From the IMG/VR virus record IMGVR_UViG_3300021403_000016, positions 1-50,459 of that record: a DNA stretch of 50,459 bases; one strand, written 5' to 3'. The DNA is from a virus. The translations under genes were made by a program, and so were the position numbers. Within the stretch, counting starts at the first letter, position 1. Every line of letters begins with the position of its first letter. Positions 1 through 6,675 of the stretch are shown here, piece after piece. Below the pieces are notes generated by a model. It did no database searches. It was not told the DNA's origin and saw nothing but the letters and a program-made list of their open reading frames with translations.

Positions 1-31
1 GTGGAATGTTCGTTGGAGTCGTGGAATAGTT

Positions 32-44
32 CACTACGGTAGTG
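32..44. repeat. Dispersed palindrome, copy 1 (CACTAC-G-GTAGTG)
   Basis: Perfect half-sites with a 1-nt spacer, in the non-coding left end. First member of the genome-wide family. Confidence 0.9.
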
Positions 45-116
45 GTCGTTGATGGTCACACATGCTCGCGCATGACGCGCGCACACTAACGTTAGCGAGT
101 GCTAGGAGTTCTGATA

Positions 117-137
117 TGGATGATATGTCATCATCCA
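117..137. promoter_or_regulatory. Inverted repeat TGGATGAT-N5-ATCATCCA
   Basis: Perfect 8-bp arms with a 5-nt spacer, overlapping the -10 region of the putative leftward promoter at 120-149. Position and symmetry suggest an operator; the binding protein is unknown. Confidence 0.4.
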
Positions 138-149
138 CATAATAAACAA
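120..149 (-). promoter_or_regulatory. Putative leftward promoter
   Basis: On the minus strand TTGTTT (144-149) and TATCAT (120-125) are 18 nt apart. If the molecule circularises, it would read into the replication operon starting at 50429. No gene lies immediately downstream within the linear window. Confidence 0.35.
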
Positions 150-248
150 TATCAATGGCTTAGCCTACCGCGGCGCTGCAAGCCTACTATCTGCCCTACG
201 TTTAGGAGGGTTCGCGAGCCCGTTTGCGGTCGCGTGAGCGCAGGCAAA

Positions 249-279
249 GAAAAACCCGCGAAGCTTTCGCCTCGCGGGC
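249..279 (-). terminator. Intrinsic terminator of the 302-1234 gene
   Basis: Read on the minus strand, a GC-rich hairpin (arms CCCGCGAGGCGAA and TTCGCGGG with a small mismatch, 255-278) is followed directly by a T run (plus-strand A run at 250-254). It lies 23 nt past the stop codon of the leftward gene. Confidence 0.8.
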
Positions 280-301
280 TTGTGAGTGTAGGTAGGTGAC
301 G

Positions 302-1234
302 CTACGGTACGAGGATATCGTCAGCCGCGTCGTTCTGCGCTTCTGCGCTTGGCTGCGTCACCGGCGCAGTGCGATGTGCACCTTGCGGGCGGCGCTCACG
401 GGCTTCGAGCTTGCGCTGGCGGGTTTGCACGTCACGCATACGCTTCAGCGATTTGGGGTCGAGTGCCGACAGGAAGCGGATAACCGTATCCCAGCGATCG
501 GACGGAAATTCCGCCGCGATGTCCTCGATCGTGTCCACAGCGCGCTTGATCGCTCTGGCAGCGCGGGTGGCATCCGTACGCTCATCGTGCACTACGACAT
601 CCGCCAGCAAGTGTGCGTCAACCGCAGCGGATGAACGCGCTTCACTGTCACTCGCACGGCTTGCTAGCAAGCCGGTTGATCCGACCACCATGTGCCATTT
701 GCGCTTGAATGCGTCACGCAATGGCGTGTCAACGTGCGGCCGCTCGATCTTCTCGCCGGCTTCCTTGGCGTCTTTCACCGCCTTGTCGGCAGCGGCGATC
801 TTCGCGCCTTCCGCGTCCCATAGGCGCTGCGCCTCGTCGAACGCATCCGCAACGTGCTCACGGGCTAGCGGGTGGATCACACGCTCGCATTCCTTCGCGA
901 ACTGCGTGAGAGTGCCGACGGTTTTGGGATCGTTGGCCTTGTAGGCGGCGATAGCCGCTTTCATGCCTTCCTTGGCATGATCCATGTCCCAATTGCCCTT
1001 GATCGCGAGATCGGCCAGTTCACGCATGAGCGCCTCTTTCACGCTCATGTCGTTGTCCGTTGCGCCCTTAAGCGCATCGCTCGCTTCCACCTTCGCGGTG
1101 TTCGCCAGCAAGCGCCGCTCGAACGTGTTCGTGAACGCCTTCATGACATCTGCGGTCACGCTATGCACCGCGTTCGCAACGACGGGCTTGGCGGTCGTGT
1201 TCGGCAGCGTCTTCGTGTTTGTGGGCTTAGGCAT
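302..1234 (-). CDS. Hypothetical protein, helical, 310 aa
   Basis: I do not recognise this family. The protein is charged and largely helical, with an Ala/Lys/Glu-rich central stretch likely to form a coiled coil and a basic C-terminal part (RQRKLEARERRPQG) before a low-complexity tail. An ATG at 1277-1279 is also open, but ATG 1234 is preferred because GGAGTG sits six bases upstream and the extra 15 residues look unconserved. It is a single leftward gene with its own terminator at 249-279. It has a palindrome copy 63 bp upstream (1297-1310). Its function is unknown; being an isolated leftward unit, it could be expressed independently. Confidence 0.8.
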   Translation of the reverse strand: MPKPTNTKTLPNTTAKPVVANAVHSVTADVMKAFTNTFERRLLANTAKVEASDALKGATDNDMSVKEALMRELADLAIKGNWDMDHAKEGMKAAIAAYKANDPKTVGTLTQFAKECERVIHPLAREHVADAFDEAQRLWDAEGAKIAAADKAVKDAKEAGEKIERPHVDTPLRDAFKRKWHMVVGSTGLLASRASDSEARSSAAVDAHLLADVVVHDERTDATRAARAIKRAVDTIEDIAAEFPSDRWDTVIRFLSALDPKSLKRMRDVQTRQRKLEARERRPQGAHRTAPVTQPSAEAQNDAADDILVP

Positions 1235-1569
1235 TTGTGCACTCCATGTGTAAGGGACGGGATGTCCACTATCGGCCACGATGATTTACCTGCCGCCACT
1301 ACCGGTAGTTCGGGGCTTTCGCCGACGGCCCAATCCCGCACGCATGCGTGCGCGATGGAAGCCCTCGGCCTCGGCTCGGCCCCCGGCCTATGCTGTCCAT
1401 GACCCCGGCATGGCCCGGTGCCGCCTCCCTAGTCACCCAGACGCGAGGCATCGGAATACCGTGTTAACCTTCGTTAATCTCACGAGCTTAATATTATAAT
1501 TTTTCCCCTTGCCGCGCGAGTCGCCAATCCGTAATCTCGCATTCACCCCCTAGTCACATCGCTCCCCCG
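1235..1569. other. Non-coding divergent intergenic region
   Basis: About 335 bp between the leftward 302-1234 gene and the rightward 1570 gene. It contains a palindrome copy (1297-1310) and an AT-rich stretch with TATAAT at 1495-1500 on the plus strand. I found no good -35 box at the right distance, so I do not call a promoter. No RNA gene was seen. Confidence 0.5.
1297..1310. repeat. Dispersed palindrome, copy 2 (CACTAC-CG-GTAGTT)
   Basis: One mismatch in the last base of the right half-site. Intergenic, upstream of the leftward 302-1234 gene. Confidence 0.85.
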
Positions 1570-2283
1570 ATGCCCGCACTAGAAACCGATGGCGAAGGAT
1601 TTTTACGTTTTGCCGCAGTATCTTGCACTGCGTTGGGCTCGCGTGGAGCCCGTTTGGACGACCTCACCTGGTTCTACCGGGGGTTACCCGGCCTCGGCGT
1701 CGCCACCGTCCTGCACCTGGGCCACGTCACCGGTGCGCCCCTGCCCGACCTGGCGGACAGATATCCCTCCGTCGAGGGCGTCGTTACCTTCGAGAACTGG
1801 AACACCGACGCTCCCCTCGCGGCCAGGGACATGCACGAGCGCAAGGACTGGATCGGCTGCGACGGTCGCTTCCAGATATTCCACGGTGCCTCGCGCCACC
1901 TACATCCCGTTCCACTGACACTGTTCCACGGCGCAGGTGACAAAACTCAGTCACTCGCGCAGCGCGTCCGGCGGCGCGAGTGGCAGTTCAGTGAAGGGTA
2001 CGACACCGACACCAGGTCGGAGATCATGCTGCTCGGGAGCCACCGCCGGATCGAGCACCGCTACTACCAGAACGCCCGAGGTGACCAAAGTTTCGCCGCC
2101 ACCGTCGGCATCTTCGAGGCCAAGCCGCGCTACCGCAACCCGCCCGACCCCTATGGCGGCACGATCGTCGAGGTCCAGCTCGGGCCTGACGGCACCCTGA
2201 GTTCCTGCGTCATTAGGTTCCGCGACATGTCGGGTGGCATGCCCGACGTGCGCCCAGTAGAGAGGTTACCCACCGCAGCATGA
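1570..2283 (+). CDS. Hypothetical protein, 237 aa
   Basis: An open frame with strong G/C preference at third codon positions from about 1650 on, so coding is well supported. The exact start is not. ATG 1570 has no clear Shine-Dalgarno sequence, and an ATG at 1589 opens a different frame that closes at 1918. The product is a soluble, mixed alpha/beta-looking protein (FENWNTD, RRREWQFSEGYD, YYQNARGDQSF) with no motif I can assign. It stands alone in the rightward accessory segment and is followed by a 50-residue ORF at 2336. Confidence 0.65.
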   Translation: MPALETDGEGFLRFAAVSCTALGSRGARLDDLTWFYRGLPGLGVATVLHLGHVTGAPLPDLADRYPSVEGVVTFENWNTDAPLAARDMHERKDWIGCDGRFQIFHGASRHLHPVPLTLFHGAGDKTQSLAQRVRRREWQFSEGYDTDTRSEIMLLGSHRRIEHRYYQNARGDQSFAATVGIFEAKPRYRNPPDPYGGTIVEVQLGPDGTLSSCVIRFRDMSGGMPDVRPVERLPTAA

Positions 2284-2335
2284 TGAGGCCGAAGACCGCC
2301 GTGGGCGGTCGAGGACCGAATGGGAGGATGACATC

Positions 2336-2488
2336 GTGAGTGACAGCCAGCGCCGCAAGTTGCGTGAACTGATCGAGTACCCCTGGTGCCGCCGCCCCCT
2401 TGCGATTATCGCGTGGACCTTAGACTACCGGGGGTACGTGCGGCATTCTGACGCATACAAACACGCTAAAGGTTTAAGCTTACTGTAA
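2336..2488 (+). CDS. Small hypothetical protein, 50 aa
   Basis: GTG start with GGGAGG eight bases upstream; stop TAA at 2486-2488. The peptide is basic and aromatic (SDSQRRKLRELIEYPWCRRP at the N-terminus, YRGYVRHSDAYKHAKG near the C-terminus). The ribosome site and codon use support translation, but no family is recognised. It sits between the 237-aa gene and the winged-helix-like gene, and AT-rich non-coding DNA follows it. Confidence 0.5.
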   Translation: MSDSQRRKLRELIEYPWCRRPLAIIAWTLDYRGYVRHSDAYKHAKGLSLL

Positions 2489-2637
2489 GCTTGACCGTTA
2501 AGTTGCAACATTTTGTATGTATCCCAATACTATAGCCGACTGAAAGCGCGGCTGGTCTACCCCGATCGGGCTAACGTCGTGGTTTTCAACGCTCCTGGAA
2601 CGTGTTGTTGTTTCTGTGGTTTATTACCGCGGATGAA

Positions 2638-2654
2638 AGTATGATCCTCATACT
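2638..2654. promoter_or_regulatory. 17-bp dyad operator candidate AGTATGA-TCC-TCATACT
   Basis: Perfect 7-bp arms around a 3-nt spacer, 30 bp upstream of the winged-helix-like gene start and overlapping a TATGAT sequence. Best copy of the second regulatory repeat family. Confidence 0.65.
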
Positions 2655-2683
2655 ACTAGCACGAGTGCGCCAGGAGCCGAGAC

Positions 2684-3091
2684 GTGAAACCCGCTACCGC
2701 CGACCTTCCCCGCGTCACAGCGGCGGAGGTCGATGCCGTCGTTGACTACCTTCAATCTTTCGAGAGGACGCAGCGCCGACCCGAGGCGACCGCGAAGCTC
2801 CTGGTGCTGGCGGTCAAGCTGCACCAGAAGCACGTCCCCTGGCCGTCGCGTCCCGCTGTCGCGGCGCATCTCGACGTGTCGCTGCCCCTCGTCGACGTGG
2901 CGATCTCGCAGCGCCGCGCGCAGGGGATCATCAAGGTCGTGATCGAGACCACGCAGGGTCATGTGCGCAAGCGCCCGTCGGTGATCACCCACCGCTACAT
3001 CGAGCCGTCCCCGTCCCTGGTCGAGGCTGTCGAGAAGGCCGCGACGCCGGCAGCCGGGCGCGCCCGCCGCAAGGTGACGCAGACCGCCTAG
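2684..3091 (+). CDS. Winged-helix-like DNA-binding protein, 135 aa
   Basis: GTG start with AGGAG eight to nine bases upstream. The central part (about residues 45-85; PSRPAVAAHLDVSLPLVDVA then QRRAQGIIKVVIE) has the pattern of a helix-turn-helix followed by a beta wing: a conserved 'AAHLDVS' turn, a recognition-helix-like segment and a VVIET strand. The tail is Ala/Arg/Lys-rich and basic (GRARRKVTQTA). The likely role is a transcriptional regulator or accessory DNA-binding factor. Its promoter region carries the only perfect copy of the 17-bp dyad, which suggests autoregulation; this is inferred. A terminator at 3228-3262 ends the transcript. Confidence 0.65.
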   Translation: MKPATADLPRVTAAEVDAVVDYLQSFERTQRRPEATAKLLVLAVKLHQKHVPWPSRPAVAAHLDVSLPLVDVAISQRRAQGIIKVVIETTQGHVRKRPSVITHRYIEPSPSLVEAVEKAATPAAGRARRKVTQTA

Positions 3092-3227
3092 GCCAAGGGC
3101 GGGATTTTTGGTAAGCTAGCCAGACTTAGGCACGGATTAGACGGCGAGTGCCGCAAAACCCCGTCAGTGGTGGGGCTGCAACGTACTCCATAGGCAGCCC
3201 GCGACCGCGATCTCCCCAATAAATTTG

Positions 3228-3262
3228 GGCCGCACTACGAGTAGTGGTGCGGCCTGATTTTT
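3228..3262 (+). terminator. Intrinsic terminator built around a palindrome copy
   Basis: The GGCCGCACTAC / GTAGTGGTGCGGCC stem has a 3-nt bulge and is followed by ATTTTTG. The upper stem is itself CACTAC-GA-GTAGTG, a perfect half-site pair of the dispersed repeat. Confidence 0.75.
3233..3246. repeat. Dispersed palindrome, copy 3 (CACTAC-GA-GTAGTG)
   Basis: Both half-sites are perfect with spacer GA rather than CG. Lies inside the terminator hairpin. Confidence 0.75.
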
Positions 3263-3276
3263 GTTAGGCTGGGGAT

Positions 3277-3741
3277 ATGGGTCAGCGGATGACATGCCCC
3301 GGCTGCGGCGCGGAGTTACGCCAGAACTGGCTTTGCCGGATCGTCGACGGGCGCGCGGTGCCGGACTTCCCGGTCGAGGACGACGAATTTTACTGTACCG
3401 TGTGCGGCGACGAGGTGCATGCCGGCGAGGTGCACGAGCCTGCGTTTGTCTATGTGGAGGGGCGCAGCAGCATTACGTTCCGCCCCAACCGTCGCGGGAT
3501 GAGCGCCGTGCTGGACAATAACATCCGGGCCGCGCGGCACTTTCTCCTGCTCGCGGAGGAGGGCGTCACGCTCGACGAGTGCATCCGGCGTATCGGCTAC
3601 GACGCGCCCTCGGTCATTTCTTCGGCTCGTGCTCCAGCGCGATCTGCATGCACTGGTCGAGCAGCTTCCCGACCATCGAGGTCCGCTGAGCGACCTGATC
3701 GTCGAGGAACCACATCACGATCCCCAGAAACAGGATGTTGA
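3277..3741 (+). CDS. Zinc-ribbon protein, up to 154 aa
   Basis: Starts at ATG 3277 just after the terminator. Two CxxC pairs, CPGC near residue 7 and CTVC near residue 46, form a typical zinc ribbon, followed by a globular part ending around GVTLDECIRRIGYDAPS. The last 40 residues (Ser/Arg/Pro-rich) lie antisense to the leftward holin-like gene 3614-3838 and look like shadow coding. The protein may therefore have been extended by loss of its original stop, or the two genes truly overlap tail to tail by 128 bp. The function is unknown; nucleic-acid binding is a reasonable guess. Confidence 0.65.
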   Translation: MGQRMTCPGCGAELRQNWLCRIVDGRAVPDFPVEDDEFYCTVCGDEVHAGEVHEPAFVYVEGRSSITFRPNRRGMSAVLDNNIRAARHFLLLAEEGVTLDECIRRIGYDAPSVISSARAPARSACTGRAASRPSRSAERPDRRGTTSRSPETGC

Positions 3742-3838
3742 TGATGCACAGCAGGAGAAATCCTGGGGGCAGCGCGGTGATCAGCGACTGCCCCAGCTTC
3801 GACACCGCGCCGGTCACGGTCGGGCGATCGTCGCTCAT
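3614..3838 (-). CDS. Small single-TM protein, holin candidate, 74 aa
   Basis: Starts at ATG 3838, overlapping the stop of the upstream gene as ATGA. It has one strong membrane segment (about residues 23-43, PPGFLLLCIINILFLGIVMWF) with a short N-terminal region and a charged helical C-terminus ending EHEPKK. It is the last gene of the leftward terminase cluster; in T7-like phages holin and spanin genes sit beside the terminase genes. Size and topology fit a small holin, but sequence alone cannot separate this from another small membrane protein. Confidence 0.6.
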   Translation of the reverse strand: MSDDRPTVTGAVSKLGQSLITALPPGFLLLCIINILFLGIVMWFLDDQVAQRTSMVGKLLDQCMQIALEHEPKK

Positions 3839-4086
3839 TGGTTGACATCCTGGGCACGCACAAGATCGTCCTTCAGGCATTCGAGGATGCCGATCATTTC
3901 CAGCCGGCTGTGGCGCTTGCCGCGCTCCATTGTGAACCACTCGCCGCTGCGCGCCTGGAAGCCCATCACGTAGACCGTGGCGAACTCGCCCTCGCGGGCG
4001 CGCCGCGCCAGGTCGTCGAGAAAGTCGGCGATGTGATCGGCGTCGGGCTTCGAGAGCGACACCACCTCCAGGTTACGGCCAGTCAT
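3835..4086 (-). CDS. Hypothetical protein, 83 aa
   Basis: A soluble alpha/beta small protein with good codon use and coupled junctions to both neighbours. Its start (4086) overlaps the end of the 37-aa membrane gene, and its TGA overlaps the ATG of the holin candidate. Features include a central VYVMGFQARSGEWFTMERG strand-rich stretch and a helical C-terminus (IGILECLKDDLVRAQ). No family is recognised. Position between two small membrane proteins suggests co-expression with the lysis or packaging set. Confidence 0.7.
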   Translation of the reverse strand: MTGRNLEVVSLSKPDADHIADFLDDLARRAREGEFATVYVMGFQARSGEWFTMERGKRHSRLEMIGILECLKDDLVRAQDVNQ

Positions 4087-4186
4087 CGTCGAACTCCTCG
4101 TCGTCGTGTTCGGGGTCGGCCCACAGCGCGATCGTCACCACCGTCAGCAGGATCACGTAGCCAAGGGCGAACCACAGCCAGGTCAT
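4073..4186 (-). CDS. Tiny single-TM protein, 37 aa
   Basis: ATG 4186 overlaps the TGA of the preceding gene (ATGA). Residues 2-22 form a membrane helix (TWLWFALGYVILLTVVTIALW), followed by an acidic cytoplasm-type tail (DPEHDDEEFDDDWP). Upstream in-frame codons exist, but the coupled start is much more likely. It belongs to the chain of small membrane proteins after the large terminase. A lysis or superinfection-related role is possible but not shown. Confidence 0.6.
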   Translation of the reverse strand: MTWLWFALGYVILLTVVTIALWADPEHDDEEFDDDWP

Positions 4187-4281
4187 CGCGGCGGGGGCCG
4201 CGAGACCGGCGTCAGGGTCACCCCCCAGCCGATCAGTACGGCGAAGAACAACCACGCCATCCAGTGCGGCGGGTCGAGCAT
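4183..4281 (-). CDS. Tiny single-TM protein, 32 aa
   Basis: Its ATG (4279-4281) shares a base with the TGA of the large terminase gene, and its own TGA overlaps the next ATG. The peptide is one membrane helix (WMAWLFFAVLIGWGVTLTPV) with a short Pro/Arg tail. The unbroken run of coupled junctions from the terminase into these minute genes argues that they are real. Function unknown. Confidence 0.55.
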   Translation of the reverse strand: MLDPPHWMAWLFFAVLIGWGVTLTPVSRPPPR

Positions 4282-5690
4282 CAGGTCCACCCGGCAGCCG
4301 AGGGCGTGTTGGCGTACGTCGCGTTCGGGTTGAAGTAGCGCCGCTCGCGCGCCATCACCCGCCCGGTGTAGTTGGACTGGGTGCCGAGGCAGAAATACTG
4401 GAGCGCGTCGGCGATGTCGGACCACGGGTGGTCCTTCTCGGGGAGATCGTCGAGCACTCCGTCCCGCCTTCTCCTGTACCTGTACTTATTGCCGAGAGCG
4501 GTCACCAGCGTCGGGCAGCCGTCCCTGCTGATCTGCAGCGCCGGCGCGCCCATGACCGTCTGCCTTAAAAATTTTTCGACGGCGAGCAGCCGCATGTCGA
4601 TGACGTTCGTGCTCGCCGGATACGCCAGGAAGCCCTCGTCGTGGAGGACATCAAACGGCGTCTCCTCACGGGTCTGTGATCGCTGCCGGCCCGCCGGGTC
4701 GCCCACCACGAAGACCCTTTTCCCGGCAAACGGCGGAGAGAATAATACCGGCTTCAGGTGTTCCTGAAGCATCTGGGTCAGCCCCATACCCTCGGTGACC
4801 ACCTCCTTCATGATGATCGCCCGGCCAAAGTTGTCGTGCTGGCCGATCACCGCGCAGGGCGTGCGCCCAAAGTCGAGCCCGACCATGATCGGGCGGTTGG
4901 GGTTGACCACCACCGCCATGTCCTTGACGTGCGTCTCGGCGTGGAAGGTCTTGCGGAAAACCGCGTGGCCGGCGTTCGACGAGCCCCACTGGCTCTCGAC
5001 GTGGACGCTCGCCCAGTCCACGTCCTTGTCGCCCATCAGCTCGTCGTAGTAGCCGTCGGGCAGGTTCTCGATGTTCTCGGCGTCGGGGCCGATCCCGCTC
5101 GGCTGGTGGTACAACCCCCATGACGGGTGCGGGTTGAGCACCATCCTGTCGTGGTACTGGCTGTCGACATCCCACGGGTTGGTGTCGGCGATGATCCCGC
5201 GATACCGCGCGCCGCCCAGCGCCTTCGACGGGTAGCGTCCGCACCGGCCCAGGAGCGGGCGGATGATGTCGAACGGCACCTCGCGTATCTCGTTGACCCA
5301 CGCGCCGGTGAGCTGCAGCGACAGCAGCCGCCGCACGTCTTCCTTGCTGTCGAGCGGCAGCAGCATCCAATCGCTGTGCACGCTGGTCCCGTCCGGCAGG
5401 TTGAGCCGCACCTGCAGGGTCGAGTCGGTGACGTAGTAGTGCACCGTCTCGCCGAGGTACTGCATCGCGTCGGCGAGCACGGTCTGGCGCAGTTGCTGCA
5501 GCGTGTTGCGGATCAGCGCCCACCGGGTGTAGCGCACGCCGTTGTGCGGCCATTGCTCGCACGAGCGGCGCAGCAGCTCCATGATGCAGCCCATCGACTT
5601 GCCGCTGCCCAGCGGGCCGACGATCACCCGGATGCGGTGATCGTCATCCAGCATGAAGTCCTGCACCGTCGGCGGCGGGGTGTAGAGCAT
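4281..5690 (-). CDS. Terminase large subunit, 469 aa
   Basis: ATPase-nuclease motor that packages DNA through the portal. Residues 25-32 (GPLGSGKS) are the Walker A motif and AWVNEI at about 130-135, with Glu134, is the Walker B region. The C-terminal RNase H-like nuclease is marked by acidic residues in GLDFGRTP (Asp273), VVGDPAG (Asp331) and WSDIADAL (Asp425/428). The start at 5690 overlaps the stop of the lipoprotein gene (TGATG); a longer frame to 5750 is open but would overlap that gene. Length is at the lower end for the family. It is transcribed away from the portal gene, which is unusual. Confidence 0.95.
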   Translation of the reverse strand: MLYTPPPTVQDFMLDDDHRIRVIVGPLGSGKSMGCIMELLRRSCEQWPHNGVRYTRWALIRNTLQQLRQTVLADAMQYLGETVHYYVTDSTLQVRLNLPDGTSVHSDWMLLPLDSKEDVRRLLSLQLTGAWVNEIREVPFDIIRPLLGRCGRYPSKALGGARYRGIIADTNPWDVDSQYHDRMVLNPHPSWGLYHQPSGIGPDAENIENLPDGYYDELMGDKDVDWASVHVESQWGSSNAGHAVFRKTFHAETHVKDMAVVVNPNRPIMVGLDFGRTPCAVIGQHDNFGRAIIMKEVVTEGMGLTQMLQEHLKPVLFSPPFAGKRVFVVGDPAGRQRSQTREETPFDVLHDEGFLAYPASTNVIDMRLLAVEKFLRQTVMGAPALQISRDGCPTLVTALGNKYRYRRRRDGVLDDLPEKDHPWSDIADALQYFCLGTQSNYTGRVMARERRYFNPNATYANTPSAAGWT

Positions 5691-6022
5691 CAGCGTGCTC
5701 TTCTCGTCGTGGACACGGGCGCGGGCTCCGCTGGCGTGACGGTCGCCCACGGGCAGGCGTTGACGTCGATCTCGGCGGTGCCGCCGCTATTGGCGAGGAC
5801 TGTCTCGACCGGCGACTGCAGCACCTGGCTGAGCAGCGCCTGGGCGGCGATCAGGCTTTCCTTGGATTGCGGGCACAGGGTGAGGACCATGCGGGCGACG
5901 CCGCCGTCGATCCCGCGTGCCACCGGTCGCGCCGCCGGGCTCAGCGTGTAGAGCCCGCCAAGGGTCTCGCCGAGATTGGCGCAGCCGGTGAGCAGCGCGA
6001 CCAGGACGAGGCTGCGCCACAT
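5690..6022 (-). CDS. Small lipoprotein, possible spanin-type, 110 aa
   Basis: The N-terminus is a short lipoprotein signal with lipobox LLTGC, so Cys14 would be lipidated. The mature part is helical with two further cysteines (TLCPQS, NACPWA) and a basic Thr/Arg end. It lies between small and large terminase and overlaps both (TGATG at each end). In T7-like genomes an outer-membrane spanin partner is found in this position, so a role in host outer-membrane disruption is plausible. There is no specific spanin motif, so this is inference from context and signal type. Confidence 0.65.
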   Translation of the reverse strand: MWRSLVLVALLTGCANLGETLGGLYTLSPAARPVARGIDGGVARMVLTLCPQSKESLIAAQALLSQVLQSPVETVLANSGGTAEIDVNACPWATVTPAEPAPVSTTRRAR

Positions 6023-6600
6023 CAGATGTCTTCCTCGACCTCGGCGTCCTCGCCACTACCGGTAGTGTCGTCGGTCGGTGGCGGGATCGAGTCGGCGTCG
6101 AGAACGGTGGTGCCGGTGATCTGCTGGGCGCGGCCCCCGGCGAAGTTGATCGTCAGGTTGAACGGCGCGCCGCCACCCTTCTCGGACTTCGCCGCCGCAG
6201 CCGGCGCGCCGTCGACGCCAGCGCCGCGCTGCATCTGCTTGAAGCCGTCGATCCGGTTGCCGATCGGGGTGCGCGGGTCGGCGACGAGCGCCGCGATCGG
6301 GATGATGAGCTGCTCGGTCGCGCGCAGGAACTTGGCGCGGATGCGCCCCTCGGTGGCTTCGTCGCTGAGAAACAACGCGCGCATCCTGCGCGCTTCCAGA
6401 ACTATCGAGGGATGCTGTCGCAAGTACTCGCGAAGCTGATACTTGTCTTTCAGCCCGTATCTACTGGCGATGACATCGCTGTTGTGCATGCCGGTTGCTA
6501 GATCGTACTGCAACCGCAAGATCAGCGCGTCGTCGAGCTGCGGGCTTTCACTGAGGACAAGAGAACCCGAGTTAGCGACCGGAGCGGGCAACATCTGCAT
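6022..6600 (-). CDS. Terminase small subunit-like protein, 192 aa
   Basis: DNA-recognition component of the packaging enzyme, inferred from position directly upstream of the large subunit and from a helix-turn-helix-like N-terminal half (about residues 22-70, with NSDVIASRYGL then YQLREYLRQHPSI). A long helical middle and an acidic, disordered tail (GEDAEVEEDI) follow. The palindrome copy at 6054 falls in this tail, encoding TTGS. The start has a weak ribosome site; a second ATG lies two codons inside. It diverges from the portal gene across a 75-bp promoter region. Confidence 0.75.
   Translation of the reverse strand: MQMLPAPVANSGSLVLSESPQLDDALILRLQYDLATGMHNSDVIASRYGLKDKYQLREYLRQHPSIVLEARRMRALFLSDEATEGRIRAKFLRATEQLIIPIAALVADPRTPIGNRIDGFKQMQRGAGVDGAPAAAAKSEKGGGAPFNLTINFAGGRAQQITGTTVLDADSIPPPTDDTTGSGEDAEVEEDI
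6054..6067. repeat. Dispersed palindrome, copy 4 (CACTAC-CG-GTAGTG)
   Basis: Perfect. Inside the small terminase gene, read as Thr-Thr-Gly-Ser in the disordered acidic tail. Confidence 0.95.
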
Positions 6601-6616
6601 TTGGTATCGCCGGCTA

Positions 6617-6644
6617 TTGCATACGCTAAATTTGATGGTATAGA
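6617..6644 (+). promoter_or_regulatory. Promoter of the structural operon
   Basis: TTGCAT (6617-6622), a 16-nt spacer and TATAGA (6639-6644), in an AT-rich gap between the divergent small terminase and portal genes. The dyad at 6645-6661 covers the expected transcription start. Confidence 0.55.
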
Positions 6645-6661
6645 ACTATGAAGTTCATATT
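6645..6661. promoter_or_regulatory. 17-bp dyad operator candidate ACTATGA-AGT-TCATATT
   Basis: Two base differences from the perfect copy at 2638, same 3-nt spacing. It directly follows the -10 box of the portal promoter, the classical position for a repressor site. Confidence 0.6.
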
Positions 6662-6675
6662 AAAAGGGCGGTGAT

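Larger units (their letters stand above)
1..248. other. Non-coding left-end region with several dyads
   Basis: I see no convincing gene here. The block is AT-richer than its surroundings. It holds one copy of the dispersed palindrome (32-44), a perfect 10-bp palindrome CTAACGTTAG (86-95), alternating CG-rich sequence around 66-83, and an 8-bp inverted repeat TGGATGAT/ATCATCCA (117-137). If the genome is circular it lies directly upstream of the long leftward operon that ends at 50429, so it could be that operon's control region or an origin. That role is inferred. Confidence 0.5.
3110..3262 (+). ncRNA. Possible structured 3' RNA ending at the terminator
   Basis: Between the winged-helix gene and the terminator there are successive small hairpins: GGCAC (3129-3133) with GTGCC (3148-3152), CCCC (3159-3162) with GGGG (3172-3175), and finally the terminator stem. 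It could be a structured 3' UTR or a processed small RNA. No RNA family is recognised. Confidence 0.25.

Noticed and set aside
1589-1918. Alternative start MAKDFYVLPQYL in another frame at 1589
   Set aside because: The first codons look natural, but that frame closes at 1918 while third-position G/C preference favours the 1570 frame beyond 1650. A frameshift cannot be excluded.
3091-3276. tRNA gene in the structured gap
   Set aside because: Hairpins do not form a cloverleaf, and no TTCGANNC-type T loop or CCA-compatible acceptor stem is present.
5867-6439. Long rightward frame across the terminase/lipoprotein genes
   Set aside because: It is antisense to well-supported leftward genes with coupled junctions and motifs; its composition is a GC-rich shadow.
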